Origin: Shouchella hunanensis
GTDB taxonomy: Bacteria; Bacillota; Bacilli; Bacillales; Bacillaceae_D
Length of the DNA: 64,000 bases
Direction of reading: 5' to 3'
NCBI RefSeq assembly: GCF_028735875.1
Contig: NZ_CP117834.1
Location: 1,104,001 to 1,168,000 of the forward strand
This document shows positions 24,497-33,404 of this stretch, in pieces. The notes beneath the pieces were generated by a model. It did no database searches. It saw only the letters and a list, made by a program, of their open reading frames with translations, and was not told the origin of the DNA. Position 1 is the stretch's first letter; every line of letters starts with the position of its first letter. The position numbers and the translations under genes are program-made.

Positions 24497-25144
24497 TTGC
24501 ACGTTTTTCAACGCTATTCTATGTTTGTACTAGGCATCTTTTCTATGGGATTAGGCATTGCTCTTACTACACGATCTGATCTTGGAACCACTCCCATATC
24601 AAGCGTTCCTTATGTATTAAGCCTTGCACTTCCTTTGTCCCTTGGTGCGTTTACTTTTTTGACATTACTGCTCTTTGTATTTGTTCAGAAACTCATTCTT
24701 AAAAAGGACTTCCCTTTCATTCAATATGCACAGCTTATGATTGCGCCTTTACTCGGTTTAAGTGTGGATCTCGGGATGTATCTTACCTTGTTTATAGAGC
24801 CGACGTTCTATGTAGAGAAAATCGGAATTGTAGTCATTGGCAGTTTTTTTCTTGCATTAGGAGTGACATTACAAGTAGAGGCTAAAACCGTCATGAACGC
24901 TGGTGAAGCCATTGTTCATGTACTTGCCAACCGCTTGCAAAAGCCTTTTAGCTCGGTAAAAATATGGTTTGACTGGATGCTTGTTTTAAGTGGGCTTCTT
25001 CTATCATTAGCGCTTCTTGGAGGGTTTTACGGCATTCGCGAGGGTACGTTAATTGCGGCCTTCCTTGTTGGCTTATTTGTGAAGTGGATTCATCTCTTTC
25101 GTACGATGCTCCATCGGCGATTCTTTTTAAAGGGTTCTGATTAA
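24497..25144 (+). CDS. YczE/YyaS/YitT-type membrane protein
   Basis: 215-residue protein with about five transmembrane helices. The N-terminal segment GLGIALTTRSDLGTTPISSVP and NAGEAIVHVLANRLQKPFSSVKI-type region are signatures of the YczE family (both under 25 residues; only the key residues RSDLGTTP and GEAIVHVLA are quoted as motif). TTG at 24497, 5-6 bases after GAAGGGG, is the likely start; the longer frame overlaps the MarR gene. In Bacillus, YczE influences lipopeptide antibiotic production by an unknown mechanism. Here it is co-transcribed with its MarR repressor. Confidence 0.8.
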   Translation: MHVFQRYSMFVLGIFSMGLGIALTTRSDLGTTPISSVPYVLSLALPLSLGAFTFLTLLLFVFVQKLILKKDFPFIQYAQLMIAPLLGLSVDLGMYLTLFIEPTFYVEKIGIVVIGSFFLALGVTLQVEAKTVMNAGEAIVHVLANRLQKPFSSVKIWFDWMLVLSGLLLSLALLGGFYGIREGTLIAAFLVGLFVKWIHLFRTMLHRRFFLKGSD

Positions 25145-25159
25145 AGGTCACTCTTCACA

Positions 25160-25198
25160 TGATGAAGGGGGAAGATCATTGAATGATCTTCCCCCCTT
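25160..25198. terminator. Strong hairpin between convergent genes
   Basis: AAGGGGGAAGATCATT pairs with AATGATCTTCCCCCCTT with almost no loop. It lies between the YczE-like gene and the TetR gene. The T-run is short, so termination efficiency is uncertain. Confidence 0.6.
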
Positions 25199-25233
25199 CC
25201 TGATCCAAGTACTAGGCAGCGAGCGATGTGTCG

Positions 25234-25815
25234 CTATGCTCTAATTCCCCGCCAATATACGCTCCAAGACTTCTCTGCTTGTTTACTAATTTCTTCTGGT
25301 GAATAAAAAACCACTTCTGTCACCAATCCTTCAATTAAAGCAAAGTACGTGTATGCCATTGTTTCCGAATCGAGCTCCATCGTTAAAGCACCTTGTTCTT
25401 GACCCTCTTTCATGACGTCTGAAAAAAGTGCACGTACCTTTCGTTCACTCTCACTAAGCATCTCTTTTAATGGTTCTGCTAGTTGTTGAGGTGGATACTG
25501 AAGAAAACGGCTGTAAAATTGATTTGCTGGGTTATCTTGGGTCCAGTCATGAACATACGTTATAAATGCTTGATAGAGTTGCTTTTCAATACTTACATTC
25601 CCTTGTCCAAGAGAATCTTTAATAAACGTTACGTAATCCAGTGACATGTCCATTACTAAATCCAAGAAGAGTGCCTCTTTGTTTTTATAATGCGCATAGA
25701 GGGAGGGCTTCTTAATTCCCACTCGTTCCGCAATATTTGCCATTGATGTACCTTCATAACCGAGAGTTGCAAATAGCTCCGTGCTTTCACGTTTAATTTT
25801 TTCTTTCGTGTGCAT
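25234..25815 (-). CDS. TetR family regulator
   Basis: 193-residue repressor. The N-terminal helix-turn-helix is TSMANIAERVGIKKPSLYAH (about 23-42), followed by YKNKEALF. The C-terminal ligand domain is variable. It is divergent from an MFS exporter gene, and the gap between them holds one perfect and one imperfect palindrome with the same ACCTAACG half-site. It probably represses both itself and the exporter until a drug-like ligand binds. Confidence 0.92.
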   Translation of the reverse strand: MHTKEKIKRESTELFATLGYEGTSMANIAERVGIKKPSLYAHYKNKEALFLDLVMDMSLDYVTFIKDSLGQGNVSIEKQLYQAFITYVHDWTQDNPANQFYSRFLQYPPQQLAEPLKEMLSESERKVRALFSDVMKEGQEQGALTMELDSETMAYTYFALIEGLVTEVVFYSPEEISKQAEKSWSVYWRGIRA

Positions 25816-25862
25816 ATCATTCTCCTTTACATCTTTAACTGTCTAGGTTATAATCCTTATCT

Positions 25863-25953
25863 ACCGACCGATCGTTAGGTTATAGGTTCATTGTACTGAT
25901 TTTTTTTTGTCTTGTAAAGCCAGCTCACCACCTCAACCTACCTAACGTTAGGT
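25863..25953. promoter_or_regulatory. TetR operators between tetR and MFS genes
   Basis: Site 1 at 25863-25880 is an 18-bp imperfect palindrome ACCGACCGATCGTTAGGT. Site 2 at 25940-25953 is a perfect 14-bp palindrome ACCTAACGTTAGGT. Both share the half-site ACCTAACG. Site 1 is nearer the tetR start and site 2 nearer the MFS start, so each divergent promoter can be controlled separately. Confidence 0.7.
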
Positions 25954-26016
25954 TTTGTACATGATAAACCTTTGTTCGGTCATACTATTCTTACTGTCTT
26001 AAAGGAGATCGACTCT

Positions 26017-27222
26017 ATGGCACAAACACCATTAAGAAAAAATTCAACGTTCGTGCTCCTGCTCATTGCAGGTATCTTTGCCGTTGTAGGCTTTAGTATG
26101 TTTTTAACGACGACAACGTGGTATGTTGTAACCATTCTTGGATCAGCAAGCTCGCTAGGTATTGTCCTAATTGCAGCTACCGTCCCTCGTTTGCTTATGA
26201 TGACTTTTGGCGGCGTTGTAGCAGATAAATATAAAAAAACGACCATTATGTTTGGAACCAATTTGGCACAAGGTCTTTTGCTCCTAACGATTTATGTCCT
26301 GGTCGATTTGGATCAGATGACGTTTTTCCTTTTGTTACTAACAGCTGCTGTTTTTGGTACATTAGATGCATTCTTTGGTCCAGCCAGTTCTTCGATGATT
26401 CCAAAAATCGTCCCGAAGGAACAGTTACAAAAAGCCAATGCGTACTTCCAAGGGGTTGACCAAGTTTCTTTTATTATTGGTCCAATCCTAGCAGGGTTAA
26501 TTATGGAAACAGGAACCGTTGCAACGAGTTATCTCGTCGCAACAATTCTAGTATTTCTTTCGGCTATTGTTATTTTTCCACCATTTATTAAAGAAGCACC
26601 TGTGGAAAACCACGTAAAACAAAGCCCACTAAAAGACTTACGGGAAGGGTTTCAATATATTAAAAGCTCTAACTTCTTAGTCGTTGGTTTAGCCGTGTTA
26701 ATTACACTGAATTTCTTTGTTTTCGGGGCGCTACACATCGCCATTCCATTACTAGTCGATCTGCACGGCGGGACCCCCATTAACTTAAGCTACATGGAAG
26801 TCAGCTTAGGTGTCGGTATGGTTATTAGCACACTCATTCTAAGTTCAATTCCAATTCGACGAAGAGGCTTTACCTCATTAATGGGGCTGTTCGCTGCCGT
26901 AGGAACATTACTGTTATTCAGTATGGCGCCTAACTTGCTTACGCTCACAATCATTGTCTTTTTTATTGGTTTTTCAATGTCGTTCGTTTACATCCCTTTC
27001 TTTACAGCGGCACAAGAAAATACGGATGGCCGATTAATGGGTCGTGTGATGAGCATTATTTTTCTTGCTATGAACGGGTTTGACCCGATTGCTTATGGAT
27101 TAGTCAGCGCATTGGTTGCAGCTGATGTTCGCATCCAGCTCATTTTGTTCGGTCTCGGGATTGCCGGCTTATTCATAGCATGCATAGTAAAATGGAAAGC
27201 ACCGTACTATGCCAAATCTTAA
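26017..27222 (+). CDS. MFS efflux transporter (MefA-like group)
   Basis: 401-residue 12-helix major facilitator protein. The segment FGGVVADKYKKTTIMFGTN (loop 2-3) and FFGPASSSMIPKIVPKEQLQKAN-type region (key residues FGPASSSMIPKIV) are typical of macrolide/drug exporters. The ATG at 26017 is used because AAAGGAG lies 10 bases upstream and the protein starts naturally with MAQTPLRKN. It is controlled, by inference, by the divergent TetR protein. A terminator follows. Confidence 0.88.
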   Translation: MAQTPLRKNSTFVLLLIAGIFAVVGFSMFLTTTTWYVVTILGSASSLGIVLIAATVPRLLMMTFGGVVADKYKKTTIMFGTNLAQGLLLLTIYVLVDLDQMTFFLLLLTAAVFGTLDAFFGPASSSMIPKIVPKEQLQKANAYFQGVDQVSFIIGPILAGLIMETGTVATSYLVATILVFLSAIVIFPPFIKEAPVENHVKQSPLKDLREGFQYIKSSNFLVVGLAVLITLNFFVFGALHIAIPLLVDLHGGTPINLSYMEVSLGVGMVISTLILSSIPIRRRGFTSLMGLFAAVGTLLLFSMAPNLLTLTIIVFFIGFSMSFVYIPFFTAAQENTDGRLMGRVMSIIFLAMNGFDPIAYGLVSALVAADVRIQLILFGLGIAGLFIACIVKWKAPYYAKS

Positions 27223-27230
27223 AATCTGTC

Positions 27231-27272
27231 TAAACCACCTACCAATTATCTTGGTAGGTGGTTTTGCCTTTT
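27231..27272 (+). terminator. Terminator of the MFS gene
   Basis: Perfect stem AAACCACCTACCAA / TTGGTAGGTGGTTT with a 5-nt loop and a T-rich tail. Confidence 0.9.
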
Positions 27273-27318
27273 TAGTTATGTCGAAAAATATTTATGTGCA
27301 TCTTTTCTCTTTACTCGA

Positions 27319-27338
27319 TGCAAGCGTTTGCGCTTACC
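27319..27338 (+). promoter_or_regulatory. Cre/LacI-type operator before the maltodextrin operon
   Basis: TGCAAGCGTTTGCG matches the catabolite-repression consensus TGWNANCGNTNWCA at most positions. The slightly shifted AAGCG-N4-CGCTT is a palindrome suited to a LacI-family repressor. It lies about 160 bp before the binding-protein start. The rest of this 270-bp gap shows no gene. Confidence 0.5.
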
Positions 27339-27496
27339 GTATAAGGATGTACAAGGTGTAACGTCTTTTATTTCTAGATTAACAGTCCTCCTAAGCGTTG
27401 ATATGACTGATGTTACCCAACATAAACAGCTTAATTCTCACATACACCTTTACTAATGAAAGATGCTTTTCATTACACGTAAGGGGGAGTCAAAAA

Positions 27497-28813
27497 ATGG
27501 CGTTTAAAAAAACAATCGGTACACTTATTTCCGGGGCGCTGTTAACGAGCTTTTTAGTTGGCTGTACATCAGGGAATGAAAAAGAGCCTGAGGAAACGGC
27601 AAATGAACCAAAAGAGCCACCGACAGAAGAAAGTCTATCACCTGAAGAAGGCGCGCATCTCGTTCTCTGGGACAATGGAGACGAAGAGGCGGAGTGGGCG
27701 GCATTTGTAGCCGAAGCATTTGAAGAAACGTATGGTGTTCCAGTCGAGTTACAAGAAGTAGGGCATACGGATGCACCGACTAAACTGGAAACCGATGGAC
27801 CTGCTGGTCTTGGTGCTGATGTCTTTAATGCCGCTCACGATCACCTGGGAAAAATGGTATCGGCAGGGCTTGTTTATGACAATTATTATGCAAGCGATTA
27901 CAAAGAGACTTTTATGGATGCATCCGTAAACGGAACCTCCTATCTTGATCAAGATGGGCAATTAACAATGTATGGTTTTCCTCTCGCCATCGAAACGTAT
28001 GCACTTTATTACAATAAAGACATTGTTGAAGAACCACCGAGCACTTGGGAAGAATTGTTCACTACAGCCAAAACGTTCCAAGAAGAGTCAACAAATAATG
28101 AGCGCAGGTTTGGCTTTATGATGGAGCCTGCAAACTTTTACTATACCCATGCATTTATGGCGGGGTACGGCGGATATGTTTTTGGTGACCAGAACACAAA
28201 TGCTAAAGACCTTGGCATTGATAATGAAGGAGCCATCCAATCAGGGCATTTCTTAGCGTCTATACATGACGAGCTATTGCCGTTGGCTATTGAAGATATT
28301 ACAGGTGATGTCATTTCTTCCTTTTTTAACGAGGGCAATCTTGCTTATCGCATTTCAGGTCCTTGGGATGTCCGCAATCACGAAAGCGCAGGGGTGAATT
28401 TCGGGGTGGCTCCTCTTCCATTACTCGAAAATGGAGAAGCACCACAATCGTTTTCTGGTATTAAAGCCTATTACGTTAACTCTTATAGCGAGTATCCGAA
28501 GGCAGCTACGTTACTAGCACAATTTGCATCAAGTGAAGAGATGTTGTTGAAGCGTTATGAAATGACTGGTCAACTTCCTCCAGTAAAAGCGCTTGTCGAA
28601 AATGAACTTATCCAGCAGGATGAGATTTCAACTGCATTCTTAGAGCAAGCATTGCAAGCTGTTCCTATGCCAAATATGCCAGAAATGATTTCTGTCTGGG
28701 GTCCTATGCAAGTAGCCTATACGTCTATCTGGAATGATGGTACAGATCCTGAAAAAGCGTTAAAAGCTGCACGTGAACAAATTGAAGATGCGATTGCGAC
28801 ATTAAGTCCGTAA
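27497..28813 (+). CDS. Maltose/maltodextrin-binding lipoprotein (MdxE/MalE type)
   Basis: 438-residue solute-binding protein. The ATG at 27497 follows AAGGGGGAG; upstream in-frame codons lack protein character. The signal peptide ends in lipobox LVGC. A Glu/Pro-rich linker (KEPEETANEPKEPPTEE) spaces the binding domain from the membrane. MalE-like features are LVLWDNGDEE, GADVFNAAHDHLGKM, a YYNKDIV motif and the C-terminal MPEMISVWGPM. It feeds maltodextrins to the MdxF/MdxG-type permeases encoded downstream, fitting the lipoprotein alpha-amylase gene nearby. Confidence 0.88.
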   Translation: MAFKKTIGTLISGALLTSFLVGCTSGNEKEPEETANEPKEPPTEESLSPEEGAHLVLWDNGDEEAEWAAFVAEAFEETYGVPVELQEVGHTDAPTKLETDGPAGLGADVFNAAHDHLGKMVSAGLVYDNYYASDYKETFMDASVNGTSYLDQDGQLTMYGFPLAIETYALYYNKDIVEEPPSTWEELFTTAKTFQEESTNNERRFGFMMEPANFYYTHAFMAGYGGYVFGDQNTNAKDLGIDNEGAIQSGHFLASIHDELLPLAIEDITGDVISSFFNEGNLAYRISGPWDVRNHESAGVNFGVAPLPLLENGEAPQSFSGIKAYYVNSYSEYPKAATLLAQFASSEEMLLKRYEMTGQLPPVKALVENELIQQDEISTAFLEQALQAVPMPNMPEMISVWGPMQVAYTSIWNDGTDPEKALKAAREQIEDAIATLSP

Positions 28814-28879
28814 AGCTTCTTTAGCCAGCTTCCTTTCAAGAAGTTGGCTTGCCATTTAAGCTAGAAAGGAGTGAGAACC

Positions 28880-30181
28880 GTGCGTAGTCATAAGAACCGT
28901 GGGACGCTATTGTCGATTATCTTTATGGGGTTCGGTCAACTGTATCACCGTCAATTTGTAAAAGGCGGGCTTTTTATCGCTCTAGAAATTTATTTGCTTT
29001 TGTTTTGGACATTACCTTTTCGAAATGCGATGTGGGGCTTATATACATTAGGAGAAACCACACAAACAAGGGTTGGCTTTACCATTGTTCAAGGAGATCA
29101 CTCGATCTTTCTATTAATTGAAGGGATTATTTTTCTTATTTGCGGCTTGCTCTTTCTTTGGATGTATGTGCTAGCCATACGTGATGCACGTCGAGTCGGA
29201 TTTCAACGAGATCAAGGAAAAAAAGCTAACACGTTTAAACAGACATGGACCGTATTAGCTGATAAGGGATTCCCCTATTTTCTATTAATGCCTTCTGTCT
29301 TATTTACAGCCTTTCTCACTATTCTTCCGCTTATTTTTGGAATCGCCATTGCTTTTACCAACTATTCAGCACCAAATCATATTCCCCCAGCCTCCTTAGT
29401 CGATTGGGTTGGCTTCCAGACATTTATCGATTTATTCAACATGAAAACGTGGAATCGTACATTTCTTGGTGTATTCTCTTGGACAATCATCTGGGCAGTG
29501 TTAGCAACTGTAACGACTTTTTTTGTTGGTTTATTTTTCGCCGTACTGTTGAATTCAAAAGGCATTCGGTTTCGTAAATTTTGGCGTAGCATTTACATTT
29601 TGCCTTGGGCGATTCCTTCATTTGTCTCCATTTTAATTATGCGAAATTTATTTAATGGAGAGTTTGGCCCGATTAATCAATACGTTGAATTTTTAGGTCT
29701 TGCTGCCGTCCCTTGGCTTAGTGATCCAAACTGGGCTAAGTTTACCCTCGTTCTCGTAAATATTTGGTTTGGTTTTCCGTTTTGGATGGTATTAATGAGT
29801 GGCGTCATGACAAGCATTGATCGTGAATTATATCAAGCTGCTGAAGTAGATGGCGCAAGCGGTCGTCAACGATTCTTAGGCATTACGCTCCCAATTGTTA
29901 TGTTTTCCACAGCACCACTGCTCATTATGAATTTTGCAGGAAATTTTAATAACTTTAATTTGATTTATCTTCTTACTCAAGGCGGACCTGTTAATATCGA
30001 TTATTCTTACGCCGGTTCGACCGATATTCTCATCTCATGGATTTACAAACTGACATTAGAACAAAGTCAATTCGCCATTGCTTCTGTTATCTCGATCTTA
30101 ATCTTTTTCGTACTTGCCGCCGTATCGATTTGGAATTTCAGACGAACCCGGGCATTCAAAGAGGAGGACACGATGCTATGA
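28880..30181 (+). CDS. Maltodextrin ABC permease, MalF/MdxF type
   Basis: 433-residue permease with about eight transmembrane helices. It carries the extended N-terminus and extra helices characteristic of MalF/MdxF/GanP (MGFGQLYHRQFVKGG). The EAA loop is LYQAAEVDGASGRQRFLG. GTG at 28880 is 8 bases from AAAGGAG; the earlier GTG overlaps that site. The stop TGA overlaps the next gene's ATG by 4 bp. Confidence 0.9.
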   Translation: MRSHKNRGTLLSIIFMGFGQLYHRQFVKGGLFIALEIYLLLFWTLPFRNAMWGLYTLGETTQTRVGFTIVQGDHSIFLLIEGIIFLICGLLFLWMYVLAIRDARRVGFQRDQGKKANTFKQTWTVLADKGFPYFLLMPSVLFTAFLTILPLIFGIAIAFTNYSAPNHIPPASLVDWVGFQTFIDLFNMKTWNRTFLGVFSWTIIWAVLATVTTFFVGLFFAVLLNSKGIRFRKFWRSIYILPWAIPSFVSILIMRNLFNGEFGPINQYVEFLGLAAVPWLSDPNWAKFTLVLVNIWFGFPFWMVLMSGVMTSIDRELYQAAEVDGASGRQRFLGITLPIVMFSTAPLLIMNFAGNFNNFNLIYLLTQGGPVNIDYSYAGSTDILISWIYKLTLEQSQFAIASVISILIFFVLAAVSIWNFRRTRAFKEEDTML

Positions 30182-31086
30182 ACCGCAAACAAAAAAATCG
30201 TTTCAGCACGTTTTTTAAGCATCTCCTCTTAACGTTCGTTGCCTTATTCACTATTTATCCAGTGATATGGATTGTCATGGGTTCGTTTAATCCTGGAAGC
30301 TCCCTTTTTACCGCTCAAGTAATACCAGGGATGAACTGGTCCCTCTTTTGGGAAGGCATGCGCGAGTTTAACTTTCACACTGTTATGGAATCCTTTCGTT
30401 CCATTCGTCTTACACTCTCCCACTATAGTCATTTATTCCAAGAAACCAATTACCTACTTTGGTATAAAAACACATTGAAGATTGCTTTTTGGAATATGGT
30501 TTTATCTACCTTTCTTGTTGTCACCGCAGCTTATGCATTTAGTCGTTTTCGTTTTCCCGGTCGTAAGCAAGGTTTAATGACTATGCTCGTCTTACAAATG
30601 TTCCCAGGGTTCATGGGAATGATTGCGATTTATATTTTGTTGTTGCAACTGAATTTGCTGGATAATCACTGGGGGCTGATTCTTGTGTACGCAGGTGGAT
30701 CTATACCTTTTAATGCTTGGCTCGTAAAAGGGTATTTTGATACTTTACCAAAAAGCCTTGAAGAAGCCGCAAAAATTGATGGAGCAGGCAACACTACGAT
30801 CTTTGCACGAGTACTTATGCCTCTCTCTGTACCGATCCTTGTCTTTGTCGCAGTTTCAAACTTTATTGGGCCGTGGATGGATTTCATCTTTGCCCGACTA
30901 GTCTTGCGTTCAAATGAAAATAAAACCCTTGCCATTGGCTTATTTGAAATGGTTACAGGACGAGGAAATACGGAATTCACTCTTTTTGCTGCTGGCGCCG
31001 TTCTTGTTGCTGTACCCATTACGATTCTCTTTATGACATTTCAACGGTTTATGGTGGAAGGTCTCAAAGCAGGAGCAAATAAATAA
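30178..31086 (+). CDS. Maltodextrin ABC permease, MalG/MdxG type
   Basis: 302-residue permease with six transmembrane helices and the EAA loop SLEEAAKIDGAGNTTIFARV. It starts at the ATG in the ATGA overlap with the MdxF-type gene, after GGAGGA. The long in-frame upstream extension lies inside the MdxF-type gene and is not used. No ATPase gene follows, so an MsmX-type ATPase encoded elsewhere must energise the importer. Confidence 0.9.
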   Translation: MNRKQKNRFSTFFKHLLLTFVALFTIYPVIWIVMGSFNPGSSLFTAQVIPGMNWSLFWEGMREFNFHTVMESFRSIRLTLSHYSHLFQETNYLLWYKNTLKIAFWNMVLSTFLVVTAAYAFSRFRFPGRKQGLMTMLVLQMFPGFMGMIAIYILLLQLNLLDNHWGLILVYAGGSIPFNAWLVKGYFDTLPKSLEEAAKIDGAGNTTIFARVLMPLSVPILVFVAVSNFIGPWMDFIFARLVLRSNENKTLAIGLFEMVTGRGNTEFTLFAAGAVLVAVPITILFMTFQRFMVEGLKAGANK

Positions 31087-31157
31087 AGGAGAGTGCATAG
31101 ACTTCATGTAACTTCCATACTACTAAGAGAAATGATGGTAGAAGGGGCTAACGCACA

Positions 31158-31598
31158 ATGCACATGGATGCACACGAAGTGAAAACATTGAATCAGTTGT
31201 TAGAAGGGCAGTATATGGGGATTCACTCATACGAGCACTTTTTAGAGCACCTTTCAGCAGGATCACCCTTATACGACACGATGACTGCCATTCATCATGA
31301 CTTGGAAAAACACGCTTCCTTACTCGCCACACGTATTGAAGCCCTTGATGGTGTACCTGTAAAAAGTGAAGGCGCCATTGGAACCATTCAACGCTGGCTA
31401 AGTGAACTGTTTGATCGACCCCATGGTGAGGAAGATATTCTTAAACATGCTATTAAGGGGGAGAATTTGTACGGTATCCGGATGTCCGAAAAAATTGCAC
31501 GACAAGGCTTGGATGAAGAGAGTTTGCAGCTCGTTCATCGTATCATTGATGAACAACGCGAACACGTCGATCAATTAAAAAAGAAACTCCACCATTAA
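31158..31598 (+). CDS. Ferritin-like four-helix protein (DUF2383-like)
   Basis: 146-residue helical protein. The repeated acidic/His pattern (EGQYMGIHSYEHFL, HHDLEKHASLL, KGENLYGIRM, IIDEQREHVDQL) resembles the ferritin-like DUF2383/PA2169-type fold and could bind a di-metal centre. It lies 71 bp after the MdxG-type gene and may be the last gene of that transcript or have its own promoter. AAGGGG precedes the ATG. Function is unknown. Confidence 0.6.
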   Translation: MHMDAHEVKTLNQLLEGQYMGIHSYEHFLEHLSAGSPLYDTMTAIHHDLEKHASLLATRIEALDGVPVKSEGAIGTIQRWLSELFDRPHGEEDILKHAIKGENLYGIRMSEKIARQGLDEESLQLVHRIIDEQREHVDQLKKKLHH

Positions 31599-31634
31599 AA
31601 AAACCATCCAGCTATGTAGCTGGATGGTTTTTAA
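31597..31634. terminator. Bidirectional terminator
   Basis: Perfect 16-bp stem AAAAACCATCCAGCTA / TAGCTGGATGGTTTTT with a 2-nt loop, between the convergent DUF2383-like and amylase genes. Its right arm contains the amylase stop region. Confidence 0.92.
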
Positions 31635-33184
31635 TGACTAAACACGACGGTTGAATACGGTGCCATCTGAACGCTTTGCCCATTCTGTTCACTATCTCCG
31701 TTACGGTAATATAGATCCACCCATTGTTCTGGCAGTTGAACGTCCACACGGGCTCCTGTCATGTTATGCAAGACAAGAACGCTCTCCTCGTCTAATACAC
31801 GCTCAAACGCAACAAGTCCTTCTTTTTTCACTTCAGAGACCGTCACCTCACCATCCATTAAAATAGGATGACTTCGCCGTACCGCAATCATCTCTCTATA
31901 ATGATGAAGCAAGGAATCTTCATTTTCTAGTTGAGCTTCTACTGCTACTTTTTCTCGATTCGTACTATAGCGACGCTCAATCCATGTCGTTTCTTCAGGA
32001 CTTTCTTCTTTCGTCCATATCATCGGTTCTCGGATATGCTCATCTGGCTTCATCCCCTCAAGCCCCACTTCTTCTCCATAATAAAGATAGGGGTTTCCTG
32101 GTAGTGTGAGTAAGAGAGAAGCGGCCATTTTCGCGTGGTCTTCGTTTCCGTTAAGTTGACTCATCACTCGGTCTATATCATGATTCGTTAAAAAGGTACT
32201 ATCCACATACCCTTCTGCTACAGATGAAAAATGGTTCCGCACTTTCTCCAAGCCAGGCGCAATCCCTGTATCCTTCTCCTGCTGGACAGAGGAGAGAATA
32301 CGACTAGACAAGTCAAAGTTAAATCCACTATCAATTCCTTGTAAGTACTGCCCTACCACGGATGCACTGTCCCACACTTCACCAACAAGCATGGAATGAG
32401 GTTTAATCCCTTTCACGTGAGCATTAAAATCCTTCCACAACGCAACATTTTCTTCATGATGATCATCCAATTGATAAGCGCTATACAAGTATTTGGCTGC
32501 GTCTAATCGAAAACCATCAATACCAATTTCCTCTAACCAAAATTGACTTGCTTCTTTAAATTCAGCCATTACCTGCGAATTAGCGAAATTCATGTCAGGC
32601 ATACCGTGCCAAAAAACGCCTTCATACTTTGGTTCGCCCTCTCCATGCCACACAGGTTGTTGCCAATCCCCCACTTGATTAAGATTTGTTGAGTCGTCAC
32701 TCCAAACGTAATAATCACGGTACGTTTCATCCCCTGCTAACGCCTGTTGAAACCATGGGTGTTCAGACGAGCTGTGATTCATAACGAAATCAATAATAAC
32801 GTCGATTCCACGATTATGTGCTTCCTTTACGAACGTTTTCATGTCTTCTATCGTTCCATAATCAGGATGAACATCTGTATAATCCGTCACGTCATACCCA
32901 TGATAACTCGGCGATGGGTTAATGGGCATGAGCCAAATACCAGTAACACCAAGATCGTGCAAATAATCAAGCTTACTCGTCGCTCCTTTTAAATCACCGA
33001 TACCATCTCCATCTCCGTCTGCAAACGCTCGCACAAAAATTTCATAGTAAATTCGGCTTTCCGTATCTTCTACGAACGGTGTTTCTTGTGACCACTTCAT
33101 CGCCTCTTCCTCCCCAGAAAAAACGTTCGTACAGCCGCTCACGAGCAAAATCGGAGCGATCCATGCGATTCTTTTTTTTACCAT
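31631..33184 (-). CDS. Alpha-amylase family lipoprotein (GH13)
   Basis: 517-residue glycoside hydrolase. The signal peptide ends in lipobox VSGC (Cys18), so the enzyme is membrane-anchored outside. GH13 regions are all present: DFVMNH (132-137), GFRLDAAK with nucleophile Asp228, GEVWD with acid/base Glu269, and FLTNHD with Asp336. A Ca-binding-like DGDGDGIGDL lies at 57-65. It would cut starch or maltodextrins at the cell surface, feeding the convergent MdxEFG-type importer. Alpha-glucosidase or cyclodextrinase activity cannot be excluded. Confidence 0.92.
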   Translation of the reverse strand: MVKKRIAWIAPILLVSGCTNVFSGEEEAMKWSQETPFVEDTESRIYYEIFVRAFADGDGDGIGDLKGATSKLDYLHDLGVTGIWLMPINPSPSYHGYDVTDYTDVHPDYGTIEDMKTFVKEAHNRGIDVIIDFVMNHSSSEHPWFQQALAGDETYRDYYVWSDDSTNLNQVGDWQQPVWHGEGEPKYEGVFWHGMPDMNFANSQVMAEFKEASQFWLEEIGIDGFRLDAAKYLYSAYQLDDHHEENVALWKDFNAHVKGIKPHSMLVGEVWDSASVVGQYLQGIDSGFNFDLSSRILSSVQQEKDTGIAPGLEKVRNHFSSVAEGYVDSTFLTNHDIDRVMSQLNGNEDHAKMAASLLLTLPGNPYLYYGEEVGLEGMKPDEHIREPMIWTKEESPEETTWIERRYSTNREKVAVEAQLENEDSLLHHYREMIAVRRSHPILMDGEVTVSEVKKEGLVAFERVLDEESVLVLHNMTGARVDVQLPEQWVDLYYRNGDSEQNGQSVQMAPYSTVVFSH

Positions 33185-33328
33185 ATATAGCCTCCTATTT
33201 CTTGAAACTAAGCCTTTCTTCTGTATATATGAACTGCTTACTTCCTCTATTCCTGTGCAAATGATTTCCCAAATTCTAACTCGAAAGCGATCTCATTTTT
33301 CGCTTCTCCAATTTTTCAATCAAAAGGC

Positions 33329-33357
33329 TAGACAATCGTCTTTTCTTCCTGTATCTT
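33329..33357 (+). promoter_or_regulatory. Possible sigma-A promoter of the MFS gene
   Basis: TAGACA, a 17-bp spacer and TATCTT lie about 47 bp before the MFS start. It is a moderate match to the vegetative consensus in the 220-bp gap between the divergent amylase and MFS genes, which otherwise shows no gene. Confidence 0.4.
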
Positions 33358-33404
33358 AGGAACTTGTTTGCGAGATCAAAACAGCGAGGGAGGAGTGGAG
33401 ATTT

